Origin: AG25 sp035518815
Lineage (GTDB): Bacteria > Gemmatimonadota > Gemmatimonadetes > Gemmatimonadales > GWC2-71-9
NCBI GenBank assembly: GCA_035518815.1
Contig: DATIXG010000002.1
Location: 1-50,785 of the forward strand
Direction of reading: 5' to 3'
Length of the DNA: 50,785 nucleotides
The notes beneath the pieces are model-generated. The model made no database searches, had not been told where the DNA came from, and saw only the letters and a list, made by a program, of their open reading frames with translations. This document shows, in pieces, positions 9,332 through 16,658 of this stretch. The translations under genes and the position numbers were made by a program. Position 1 is the first letter of the stretch, and each line of letters starts with the position of its first letter.

Positions 9332-9488
9332 CCACCGCGATTCAGGTCTCAACCCTGTCCCCCGATGCCCCCGTCCCCGGTCTGCCCGTGCACTACGCCT
9401 CCCCTGGTTCGCGGTTTCAAGCGATCTGACGGAAGTAATACCGAAGGCGCTCCGGCGGCCAGGGAGCGCATTCTGCGACCTAGAAACA

Positions 9489-9525
9489 CAGCAGCCGCAC
9501 ATCGCTAGCTGACGTGCGGCTGCTG
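9489..9525 (-). terminator. GC-rich hairpin, possible terminator
   Basis: A perfect 12-bp inverted repeat (arms 9489-9500 and 9514-9525) with a 13-base loop. On the minus strand the stem is followed by TGTTTCTAG, which is moderately T-rich. It lies downstream of the small gene at 9635-9949 and upstream of DUF305, so it would end that transcript. The rest of the 9332-9634 interval shows no convincing gene. Confidence 0.4.
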
Positions 9526-9634
9526 CTCCTCCCCCCTCTCAACAAGGCTCACCGGATTTGTGCGTGCCGTGGCGATTGTGCAACTCGACTGTTACACTGG
9601 TGCCACACCCGGTGTTGCCCGGCGTTCCTTGGCG

Positions 9635-9949
9635 CTAGGAGGCGGCGGTGGACCCGTTCGACCCGCCGTTGCCGTTCATCTTCGACCGCCCGCCGGTGAC
9701 GGCGAGCCACCGCTTGCGCAGTGCAATCAACTCGTCAAGCTGGCCACGCAGGGACGCGATCTCAGCGTCCAAGTTCTGCAGCCGCCAGTCGATATACTGC
9801 TCGGTCTGCTCCGGCGACCAGTCGGTCGAGCCAGTCGACAGCGTCTGCTCGGCCAGGTTCACCTGGGCCTTGCTCTCCTCGTGCCCGTTCCCGTTCATGG
9901 CCTCCAGCACCTCGGCCCTGGGGCCGAACACGCCTAACTTCCGCGCCAT
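9635..9949 (-). CDS. Small hypothetical protein with coiled-coil
   Basis: A 104-residue soluble protein not recognised as any family. The start at 9949 is well supported by GAGGAGG placed directly before the ATG. Residues about 45-80 (E-Q-T-E-Q-Y-I-D-W-R-L-Q-N-L-D-A-E-I-A-S-L-R-G-Q-L-D-E-L) look like an amphipathic coiled coil. An Asn-Gly-rich motif, M-N-G-N-G, occurs both near residue 29 and near the C-terminus, which ends in a low-complexity N/G/S tail. It stands alone between intergenic stretches of about 300 bases, and no role can be inferred. The 9950-10241 interval upstream shows no gene. Confidence 0.65.
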   Translation of the reverse strand: MARKLGVFGPRAEVLEAMNGNGHEESKAQVNLAEQTLSTGSTDWSPEQTEQYIDWRLQNLDAEIASLRGQLDELIALRKRWLAVTGGRSKMNGNGGSNGSTAAS

Positions 9950-10241
9950 GCATCCTCCTCGCCTGTGAAAGTCACGATCCACGCCTCGCGGCGTGGCTCG
10001 ACTGGGCGCGCCCCTGGTCGTCGCAAGAGGTGGGCCAGCCCTTTGTGAGCGCCGTCACGCGATGTTACTGGCTGGATTGTGGCGCCGGCGGGGGGGGGCG
10101 GCAGCGGATGTGGCGATTCCCTGTAAGCGCCGCATCATGCTAGGATTCGACACCGCGGGGTCGCGCGTCGGGACCCAAGGCGGCAGATTACGGCCTGCGT
10201 TACACTGTCCAACCCACGTCTTGCACCGGGAGAGCCACACC

Positions 10242-11006
10242 GTGCTTCGCATCTCCGCGGCCGCGCTGGTCGGCCTGGTTGCCATCTTTGCCGGCGCCGC
10301 AGAAGCGCAGTCGCGCTGGACAGTCGACAAGAAGGTCAGCCTGGTGTGGTGGCAGGTCAGCCCGCACCTGAATCATCTCTGGGCGACGACCTGTCCCAAC
10401 GAGCCCTCCTGGCGCCCTGGGGACAATCGCAGCCCCGGTTGGTCCATCAGGCCGGACTTGAAACTGCCCTCAGGGGGCTTCAACAACGACGACGACACCA
10501 TCCACGTTCCACTCTGGCCGCGAGACCGGCCCCACCCCCTGTGCACGGAGGCGGTCCAGGGATTGCTCGTCCTCCCGGACACCCTGACGTGGCGCGGCGC
10601 GACGGGGCAAGTCAAAGTACTGGCCGAGGCGCTCGTCACGGGCGAGGGAATGCGCGACATCCTCATGCACGCCTGCCTGGAGACGAAGTCGTTCCCGGAA
10701 ATCACGTTCGTGCTGGACAGTCTCGTGGGCATGACGAGGAAGGGCAACGAGATCACGGGCACCGCCATGGGCTCGCTCCACATCCGGGGTATGCTGAAGC
10801 CGGTGGTCGCGTCGGTTCGAGCCTTTCCCGACGCAAGCGGCGGGACGCGGGTGCTGGTCAAGTGGAGCATCGATGCCCATGACCTCTCGGTCGACTGGAC
10901 GCCGAGACTCAAGCACCTCGGGCTGGGCGCCAAGACCAACCTGTGGCACTACTTCTTCATGGGCGCGGACCTCGTGTTCCATCCCGAACCCATCGGCGCC
11001 AACTAG
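10242..11006 (+). CDS. Secreted YceI-like protein
   Basis: The protein is 254 residues. The GTG start at 10242 has GGGAGAG seven bases upstream and begins a clear Sec signal peptide (M-L-R-I-S-A-A-A-L-V-G-L-V-A-I-F-A-G-A-A-E-A-Q). The mature part resembles YceI-like lipocalin-fold domains: T-G-Q-V-K-V-L-A-E-A-L, F-P-E-I-T-F-V-L-D-S, and N-E-I-T-G-T-A-M-G-S-L-H-I-R-G. An acidic N-D-D-D-T-I-H-V-P insert is unusual. YceI proteins bind isoprenoid or amide ligands in the periplasm; the ligand here is unknown. A small lipoprotein gene follows 25 bases later. Confidence 0.8.
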   Translation: MLRISAAALVGLVAIFAGAAEAQSRWTVDKKVSLVWWQVSPHLNHLWATTCPNEPSWRPGDNRSPGWSIRPDLKLPSGGFNNDDDTIHVPLWPRDRPHPLCTEAVQGLLVLPDTLTWRGATGQVKVLAEALVTGEGMRDILMHACLETKSFPEITFVLDSLVGMTRKGNEITGTAMGSLHIRGMLKPVVASVRAFPDASGGTRVLVKWSIDAHDLSVDWTPRLKHLGLGAKTNLWHYFFMGADLVFHPEPIGAN

Positions 11007-11031
11007 ACACGTGTAGCCAGAGGTCATATCC

Positions 11032-11409
11032 TTGCACTCCACCATGACGCGCACACCTATGCTGAGAACCTTCGTCGCCGGCGTGTTGATCATCACCCTG
11101 TCGGCCTGCACGAGGTGGGAGCCGGTCGGGCCAAATCCGGAGCGATACGTCGGATCCAAGACGCCGGAATCGGTTCACGTGCGGCTGAAGGACGGATCGA
11201 TGGTGGTGCTCGGGCGGCCAAACATCATTCGGGATACCCTGAAGGGCGTCGATGGCGGCGCGTATCGCTACATCCCGATGACCGACGTGACGGAGATGCT
11301 GGCACCGGTACCCGATATGACGAAGACCGTGCTCCTGGCCACCCTGGGCGTGGTAGCCTTCGCGGGTACGATCTGGGTCGCCATAGCCTCGGACAACGTC
11401 CAGGAGTGA
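11032..11409 (+). CDS. Small lipoprotein with C-terminal membrane segment
   Basis: The protein is 125 residues from a TTG at 11032, which has AGAGG eight bases upstream. ATG codons at 11044 and 11059 are alternative starts. The signal ends in a clean lipobox L-S-A-C with Cys26. A short beta-rich domain follows (V-H-V-R-L-K-D-G-S-M-V-V-L-G) with conserved-looking I-P-M-T-D-V-T-E-M. A second hydrophobic helix lies near residues 97-118. No family name can be given. It follows the YceI-like gene on the same strand and may be co-transcribed. Confidence 0.7.
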   Translation: MHSTMTRTPMLRTFVAGVLIITLSACTRWEPVGPNPERYVGSKTPESVHVRLKDGSMVVLGRPNIIRDTLKGVDGGAYRYIPMTDVTEMLAPVPDMTKTVLLATLGVVAFAGTIWVAIASDNVQE

Positions 11410-11425
11410 CCGCGAGCCTCACGGC

Positions 11426-12643
11426 CTAGTCCCGCTGTGAGGCTCGCTCCTCAGGCGGTCGCAGACTCACGAATCCCCGATACAACAGCAGGTCGTAGAC
11501 GATCTTGAGCGTGCCGGCGAGGTAGAACGGCACGCTCGCGAGGGGACCGCTCGCATACAGGAATCCCGCGAATAGCGGGGCCACCGCGGCGCCCGTGGTG
11601 CGCGCCACCCCCGTAATCCCCGCGGCTGCCGAGCGCTCCTCGGGGTTCACCACAGCGATCGTGTAGGACTGTCTGGTCGGGACGTCCATCTGGCTGATGC
11701 TGAAGCGGAGCAGCAGCACGACGATCGCGAGCGAATACGTCGGCATCAGCGGCACGAGGATGAGCAGGAGGTTGGACGGGAGGTGTGTGAACACCATCGT
11801 CCGGACCAGGCCCCACTGCGTCGCGAGCCGCGACGCGAGCAGCGCCGAGACGCCCGCCAACAGGTTCGCCCCGAAAAAAATCCCGCCCAGGGCCGCCGGG
11901 TCCGCGCCGAAGCGGACGTGGAACCAGTAGGCGGCAAAACTCTGCACGACGAACCCACCGGCGAACGCGTCCAGTGCGAACAGGCTCGAGAGCTTCAGCA
12001 CGACCTTCCGCGAGCTCGGGCTCAAGCCATGGGCCGCCCTTGCCCCCACGGGCCCGACTTCGACGGCCGGGGACAACCGCGTGAATACGACCGCCGCGAC
12101 GATACCGAGGATCGCGTAGAGCAGCACGACGCCGCGGTAGCTCCCCGACAGCTGTGCGAGCGTGCCGCCGAACAGCGCCCCGCCGGCGGTGGCAAGCGCA
12201 CCCGCCATCGTGTACCAGGCCAGGATCACAGTACGCGCGGACCCGGGAACGACGTGCGCGAGGGAGGCTTGCTCGATCGACAGGAAGGGGCCGACTTCAC
12301 CGCCGCTGGGACTGATCACGCCGATCGTCGCCGCGGCCACCAGCCAGAACACATCGCGCGTGGACGCGAAGACGAATCCCGCCGCCGCCATAAGGGCCGC
12401 GCCCACGATGAGCATGCGGCGGCGGCCGAAACGATCGGCGCGCGTGGTGAGGAAGAGCGACACGGCCGTGTCGCCGGCGAGCGTGAGGGCCAGGAGGCCC
12501 CCGGTCTGCGACGTGGTGAACCCGAGGTCCGTCAGGTAGAGGACCAGGACCACCGACAGCGATCCATAGGCGAACAGGCGAATGCATCGCGTCAGCACGA
12601 GCAGCCACCCATCGCGCGTCAGAGCCCGCAGCGCCGTCGGCAT
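11426..12643 (-). CDS. MFS transporter
   Basis: A 405-residue, 12-helix major facilitator. The signature loop between helices 2 and 3 is present as T-R-A-D-R-F-G-R-R-R-M-L-I-V-G near residues 67-82, and the second half has R-F-S-I-S-Q-M-D-V-P-T-R-Q-S-Y-T-I-A-V-V. The start at 12643 places helix 1 shortly after the N-terminus; no strong Shine-Dalgarno is seen. Substrate and direction are unknown. It is divergent from the kinase relic, from which it is separated by only 23 bases. Confidence 0.9.
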   Translation of the reverse strand: MPTALRALTRDGWLLVLTRCIRLFAYGSLSVVLVLYLTDLGFTTSQTGGLLALTLAGDTAVSLFLTTRADRFGRRRMLIVGAALMAAAGFVFASTRDVFWLVAAATIGVISPSGGEVGPFLSIEQASLAHVVPGSARTVILAWYTMAGALATAGGALFGGTLAQLSGSYRGVVLLYAILGIVAAVVFTRLSPAVEVGPVGARAAHGLSPSSRKVVLKLSSLFALDAFAGGFVVQSFAAYWFHVRFGADPAALGGIFFGANLLAGVSALLASRLATQWGLVRTMVFTHLPSNLLLILVPLMPTYSLAIVVLLLRFSISQMDVPTRQSYTIAVVNPEERSAAAGITGVARTTGAAVAPLFAGFLYASGPLASVPFYLAGTLKIVYDLLLYRGFVSLRPPEERASQRD

Positions 12644-12666
12644 CTCAGCTACAGTATGTTACCGCG

Positions 12667-12828
12667 ATGTCGGGAGCCACGGATCAGATGCTCGGCCGCG
12701 TCGCGCGAGCCCTGGCGGACCGCTACCGGGTCGACTACCCGGTCTGGTCGCCCGACGGCAAGTGGGTGCTGTTCGACCGGTTTCGCCCGCAGGGCGGCGA
12801 CATCTGGGTGATCGACGGCGTCGAGTGA
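12667..12828 (+). pseudogene. Relic of a Ser/Thr kinase fused to a TolB-type propeller (internal deletion)
   Basis: A 53-codon frame. Its first part, R-A-L-A-D-R-Y-R-V, looks like the very start of a Hanks-type kinase, just before the glycine loop. It then jumps directly to P-V-W-S-P-D-G-K-W-V-L-F-D-R-F-R-P-Q and GGDIWVIDG, which is a PD40/TolB propeller blade. Gemmatimonad-type kinases combine exactly these two ends, with the whole catalytic domain and the other blades in between. The simplest reading is a large in-frame deletion. The kinase core (Lys, HRD, DFG) is absent. It could still be a translated micropeptide, but nothing shows that. Confidence 0.5.
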
Positions 12829-12834
12829 CGCTGT

Positions 12835-13638
12835 CTACGGAAAGACCTCCCGCAGCAACTTGAGCATCGCCGCCCAGGACTCACGGTCCGCCGTCGAGTC
12901 GTAGGCGAGCTGCGGCATCCCGTAGGTGCCCGCGGCCGGGTTCGTGAAGCCGTGCTTGGCGCCGGGATAGCTCACCACCTCGAACCGCGCGCCCGCCGCC
13001 TGCATCTCCCGCTTGAACGCCTCTACCTGCTCGGGTGGGACGAATGGGTCCGCGCCTCCCGCGAGCACGAGGATGCGCGCCTTCACCGCCCCGGCCTGCG
13101 CCGGGGTCTTGGTCGCCAGCATACCGTGGAACGCCGCGACGGCAGCGAGGTCGGCACCCGCGCGCGCCATGCCCAGCACGACGCCGCCTCCGAAACAGTA
13201 GCCGATGGCGGCGAGGCGCGTCGTATCGACGTGCGGGTCCCGCTTGAGCTGCTCGAGCGCGGCGTTGAACCGGGCCGCCATCGCCGCCGGATCCTTGGTC
13301 GCCTCGGCCACGAACGCCTGGGCATCCTGCGGGTGGGTCGCGACCTTGCCGTCCCCGAACATGTCGAGCGCGAATCCGACGTAGCCCGCTTCGGCCAGGC
13401 GCCGCGCCTGCGCGCGGATGTTGTCATTCAGACCCCACCACTCGTGAACGATGAGGACGCCGGGCCGCTTGCCCGTTGCCGCGTCGTCCCAGGCGATCAT
13501 GCCGCGCAGCGCCTGCCCGCCAGCGCTGTACGTCACATCACGGGTCTTGACCGCCCCGGTCCACGGGGTCGGGACGAGCAGCATGGCGGCGAGCGCCAGA
13601 CCGGCCGGCAGGCGAGTGGAGCGACGTGTCAGAGCCAC
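12835..13638 (-). CDS. Exported dienelactone hydrolase family protein
   Basis: A 267-residue alpha/beta hydrolase with a Sec signal peptide in the first 29 residues. The dienelactone-hydrolase nucleophile motif G-Y-C-F-G-G has Cys in place of the usual hydrolase Ser. The later A-D-P-F and A-K-H-G-F segments supply the Asp and His of the triad. The V-H-E-W-W-G-L-N loop is also typical. The substrate is not predictable, as the family acts on many esters and lactones. It lies 15 bases downstream of the cytochrome P460 gene on the same strand, so the two exported proteins are probably made together. Confidence 0.92.
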   Translation of the reverse strand: MALTRRSTRLPAGLALAAMLLVPTPWTGAVKTRDVTYSAGGQALRGMIAWDDAATGKRPGVLIVHEWWGLNDNIRAQARRLAEAGYVGFALDMFGDGKVATHPQDAQAFVAEATKDPAAMAARFNAALEQLKRDPHVDTTRLAAIGYCFGGGVVLGMARAGADLAAVAAFHGMLATKTPAQAGAVKARILVLAGGADPFVPPEQVEAFKREMQAAGARFEVVSYPGAKHGFTNPAAGTYGMPQLAYDSTADRESWAAMLKLLREVFP

Positions 13639-13653
13639 GAGTGCCTCGCAGTC

Positions 13654-14145
13654 TTACGGAAGGTAGGTCGAGAACACGAACTGGTGATCCTTTTGCGGCG
13701 CGTGGCAGTTGAAGCACTGGGTGACGGCGTTCTTCACGACCGGCTTTGTCGAGTCGCCGCCTGCCCAGGCCTGAAATCCCCAGCCGCCGGTGGCCGCGTA
13801 CTCCTTCGGGTCCTTGACCATGACGGCCACCGCGGCGCGCGCGCCTTCGTTGTAGACGTGGTCCGACACCGTCACGGTGTGGATGTCATCCACGAAGATG
13901 GTGCCGGCGGGGTAGGGCGCGCCCGTTTGGAGCGCCGCCTGTCCCACGGGGTTCACATAGATGTTGTGCAGGCCGCCCAGGATCTTGAACAGCCCGCTGG
14001 CGGAATCGACGAGCGATGAATTCACGTGAAACCACGTGCGGTACCCGGTCGGGGGCGTGAGGTCGGCGCCGGCGCGCGGGGCCGGCGCCGAAGCGCCGGC
14101 GACGAGGGCGACGGTTCCCGCGAGCATGACGAATCGCGTGCGCAC
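13654..14145 (-). CDS. Cytochrome P460 family protein
   Basis: The protein is 163 residues with a signal peptide (first about 27 residues). One heme-c binding site, C-F-N-C-H, lies at residues 144-148 close to the C-terminus, as expected for P460. The fold segment T-G-Y-R-T-W-F-H-V-N and the W-G-F-Q-A-W region also fit the family. P460 cytochromes carry a Lys-crosslinked heme and in characterised members oxidise hydroxylamine or handle NO. Members outside ammonia oxidisers have no fixed role, so activity here is uncertain. It probably shares a transcript with the downstream dienelactone hydrolase. Confidence 0.88.
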   Translation of the reverse strand: MRTRFVMLAGTVALVAGASAPAPRAGADLTPPTGYRTWFHVNSSLVDSASGLFKILGGLHNIYVNPVGQAALQTGAPYPAGTIFVDDIHTVTVSDHVYNEGARAAVAVMVKDPKEYAATGGWGFQAWAGGDSTKPVVKNAVTQCFNCHAPQKDHQFVFSTYLP

Positions 14146-14216
14146 TGATGGATCTCCTCGAGCGAGAAGCGCGAATCATGCGCTAATCGGTCACGACGCG
14201 CTAGACTTGTGGGACG

Positions 14217-14915
14217 ATGCCCGGAATGGCGGACGCGCTCTCCCACCACCCCATCGCGGCGGCGGTCACGCTGTTCGGTGCGGGGCTCCTGACGAGCCTG
14301 ACGCCGTGCATCTATCCGATGATCCCGATCACGGTGGGCGTGATCGCGGGGGGCAGCGGGCCGGCGCCGTCGCGGCGCCGCGTCGCACAGCTCACACTGG
14401 TGTACGCCCTCGGCCTCGCGTTGTTCTACGCGATCCTCGGCCTGATAGCCGGCCTCAGCGGTTCGCTGTTCGGGACGGTCTCGTCGCATCCCGCGGCGCT
14501 CTTCATCATGGGCAACCTGCTTCTCGTGTTTGCCCTCGCGATGCTCGACGTGGTGCCGGTGACGCTGCCCCAGCGCCTCGCGGCATGGGCGGGCCATCTG
14601 TCGGGCGGCTCCATTCCGGCGGTGTTCCTGCTCGGCGCGAGCTCGGGAATCGTCGCGGCGCCGTGCGGCGCCCCCGCGTTCGCCGCGGTGCTGACGTGGG
14701 TGGCCGCCACGCGCAGCGCGCTGCTCGGCTTTGTCTACCTGTTCATCTTCTCGCTCGGAATGACGGCGGTGCTCGTCACGGTGGGGTTGTTCTCGGGAAC
14801 GCTGGCCGCGCTGCCGCGGGCAGGGGCGTGGATGACGTGGATCAAGCGAGCGGCCGGCGTGGTACTGCTGGGGGTGGCTGAGTACTACTTCATTCAGATT
14901 GGGAAGGTGCTGTGA
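14217..14915 (+). CDS. CcdA-type thiol-reductant membrane transporter
   Basis: The protein is 232 residues with six predicted helices. It matches the CcdA/DsbD transmembrane domain. The two conserved redox cysteines are visible in S-L-T-P-C-I-Y-P-M near residue 36 and V-A-A-P-C-G-A-P-A near residue 146. It would carry reducing equivalents from cytoplasmic thioredoxin to periplasmic thiol proteins, for cytochrome c maturation or peroxide and sulfoxide repair. ATG start at 14217. The stop overlaps the start of the TlpA-like gene by 4 bases, which makes translational coupling and a direct redox partnership likely. Confidence 0.9.
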   Translation: MPGMADALSHHPIAAAVTLFGAGLLTSLTPCIYPMIPITVGVIAGGSGPAPSRRRVAQLTLVYALGLALFYAILGLIAGLSGSLFGTVSSHPAALFIMGNLLLVFALAMLDVVPVTLPQRLAAWAGHLSGGSIPAVFLLGASSGIVAAPCGAPAFAAVLTWVAATRSALLGFVYLFIFSLGMTAVLVTVGLFSGTLAALPRAGAWMTWIKRAAGVVLLGVAEYYFIQIGKVL

Positions 14916-15424
14916 TTGGCGGACGGATGATGCTCGGGGTGATCGTGTTGTCAGCCTGTGCGGCGGTACGCCTCTCCGCCCAGGATGACGATGCCGGTAT
15001 CGGGCTCGGGCACACGCCGCCACCGGTGACGATTGAAGATCTCGACGGCAGGACGGTCGAGCTGGCGCGATTCATCGGGCAGCGGCCCGCGCTGATCGAG
15101 TTCTGGGCCACCTGGTGTCCCATCTGCCGCGCGCTCCAGCCGAAACTCGACTCGGCGCACGCGCGCTACGGGGCGCGGGTGCAGTTCATCGCCGTGGCCG
15201 TGGCCGTGAATGAGACGCCCGCAGCGGTGCGCCGGCACCTCGCGCAGCATCCCAAGCCGTACCCCTTTCTCTGGGACACGAATGGCAACGCCGTCCGCGC
15301 GTTCCAGGCGCCGACGACCTCGTATGTGGTGGCGCTCGACCCGCATGGCAAGGTCGTGTACACCGGGGTGGGGGAAGATCAGAATCTCGAAGCGGCCCTG
15401 GCGCGCGCGGTCGCGGTGAACTAG
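14912..15424 (+). CDS. TlpA/ResA-like periplasmic thioredoxin
   Basis: The protein is 170 residues, with a GTG start overlapping the CcdA stop by 4 bases. The export signal could be a lipoprotein type (L-S-A-C, Cys16) or be cut after L-S-A. The thioredoxin-fold active site W-C-P-I-C is at residues 68-72, with the cis-Pro loop at A-P-T-T-S-Y. It is the likely acceptor of electrons from the neighbouring CcdA. Its stop codon overlaps the stop of the convergent peroxiredoxin gene in the four bases CTAG, which puts three extracytoplasmic redox genes side by side. Confidence 0.9.
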   Translation: MIGGRMMLGVIVLSACAAVRLSAQDDDAGIGLGHTPPPVTIEDLDGRTVELARFIGQRPALIEFWATWCPICRALQPKLDSAHARYGARVQFIAVAVAVNETPAAVRRHLAQHPKPYPFLWDTNGNAVRAFQAPTTSYVVALDPHGKVVYTGVGEDQNLEAALARAVAVN

Positions 15425-15981
15425 CGCGCGAGGATCTTGTCGAGCGCCGCGGCGAGCTCGGTGTAGGCGGTTGGATCGATTTCGCGGAATGGCACCTGCC
15501 GGTACGCGATGCGCCCGTCCGGTCCCACGACGAACAGGTTGCGGTTGTCCATCCCGTACTTCGACGCGAAGGCGCCGTACAACCGTCCCGCGACGGCACC
15601 GCTATCGCTCCCGAACAGGAACTGGAACTGGTCGTCCCGCGCCCAGGCGGCGAGGGTGTCCACCGGGTCCGTGCTGATCGCGATCAGGACTACGTTTTGT
15701 CCGTTTCTGAAGAGCGTCGCGTACTGATCACGGTACGCGTGCATTTGGATGGTTCAGCCTTTGGTGCGTGCCTTGAAGAAGAAGGTGACGACGACCGTCT
15801 TCCCTTTGAAATCGCTGAGGTGAATGGGCCGCGCGAGTACGCCGTAGCGGGTGGCGCCGGGCATGGCGAAGTCGGGTGCGACGGATCCCACGGCGAGCGG
15901 CTCGGGCGCCTGCTGCGCCCGACCAGGCAGGGGCGCGGCGAGGAGAATGCCGGCGAGCAGAATCGCCATCGGGAGTCGCAT
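15421..15981 (-). CDS. Secreted peroxiredoxin, probable selenoprotein (in-frame UGA read as Sec)
   Basis: A 186-residue PrxQ/AhpC-type peroxiredoxin if the TGA at 15756-15754 is read through as selenocysteine (Sec76). The sequence before the UGA, F-F-F-K-A-R-T-K-G, and after it, T-I-Q-M-H-A-Y-R-D-Q, matches the PrxQ active-site block F-x-P-K-A-x-T-x-G-C-T-x-Q-x-x-x-x-R-D. The UGA therefore sits exactly on the peroxidatic cysteine. There is no Cys anywhere else in the frame. A Sec signal peptide occupies residues 1-21. A stem-loop fitting a bacterial SECIS lies just after the UGA. ATG at 15981 preferred; a TTG three codons upstream is possible. Alternative: a nonsense mutation, with the frame split into 15754-15981 and 15421-15744. 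Confidence 0.75.
15718..15739 (-). promoter_or_regulatory. SECIS-like stem-loop
   Basis: On the minus strand, 14 bases after the UGA, a perfect 7-bp stem CGCGTAC/GTACGCG (arms 15739-15733 and 15724-15718) closes an 8-base loop CGTGATCA. The distance from the UGA to the loop is 21 bases, and a G is the second loop base. Both fall within the known rules for bacterial SECIS elements. It lies inside the coding frame, as bacterial SECIS elements do. Confidence 0.55.
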
Positions 15982-16073
15982 GCGTTGCAATATAGCTGCC
16001 GGGACGGGTGGGCGGGCTATCGGAGGCAGTGCCGCGCGCGCACCTTGGAGAGCACACGTTCCAAGGAGCGCCG

Positions 16074-16655
16074 ATGGACGCCTTTCCCGCCACGCTCGAG
16101 ATCGACTACCCGGATCGAGAGCTGAATCGGCTCACGACCGCCTTCCGCATGTTCACCGTCATCCCCATCGGCGTGATTCTGGGGCTCGTCAGCGGATCGG
16201 GATCGGGTGGAGTCCTGTGCGGGGCGGCCTCGCTGATGCTGGCGTTTCGTCAGAAGTATCCCCGTTGGTGGTTCGACTGGAACCTGGCGTTGATCCGGTT
16301 CAGCATGCGAGTCTCGGCCTACACGGCCCTGCTGCGCGACGAGTACCCCTCCACGGACGACGAGCAGGCGGTGCACATCGCGATTCGTTATCCGGACGCG
16401 GCGCGCGACCTCGATCGCTGGAAGCCGCTCTACAAGTGGTTCCTCGCGATCCCTCACTACGTCGTGCTCGCCTGTCTCGCGGTGGCGGTGTGCGCATGCG
16501 TCGTGCTCGCCTGGTTCGCGATCCTGTTCACGGGCCGCTATCCACGCGGGTTGTTCGACTTCGTGGTTGGGGTGTTCCGCTGGGCGCTGCGGGTGTCGGC
16601 ATACGCGTTCCTGCTGACGACGGATCAATATCCGCCGTTCAGCCTGTCTTCCTGA
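16074..16655 (+). CDS. DUF4389 membrane protein
   Basis: The protein is 193 residues. The ATG at 16074 is chosen because AAGGAG lies five bases before it; the open frame extends 22 codons upstream. It has two membrane regions, about residues 20-45 and 130-160. The aromatic motifs F-R-Q-K-Y-P-R-W-W-F-D-W-N and F-T-G-R-Y-P-R-G-L-F-D-F-V-V-G-V-F-R-W are diagnostic of DUF4389. Family function is unknown. It stands alone on the plus strand between the divergent peroxiredoxin gene and the convergent M1 peptidase gene, whose stop lies 3 bases away. Confidence 0.85.
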   Translation: MDAFPATLEIDYPDRELNRLTTAFRMFTVIPIGVILGLVSGSGSGGVLCGAASLMLAFRQKYPRWWFDWNLALIRFSMRVSAYTALLRDEYPSTDDEQAVHIAIRYPDAARDLDRWKPLYKWFLAIPHYVVLACLAVAVCACVVLAWFAILFTGRYPRGLFDFVVGVFRWALRVSAYAFLLTTDQYPPFSLSS

Positions 16656-16658
16656 TGG

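Noticed and set aside
15421..15990. Two separate genes split at the stop codon (15754-15990 and 15421-15744)
   Set aside because: Both halves are parts of one peroxiredoxin in the same frame; the second 'gene' would start inside the active-site helix and lack a ribosome binding site.
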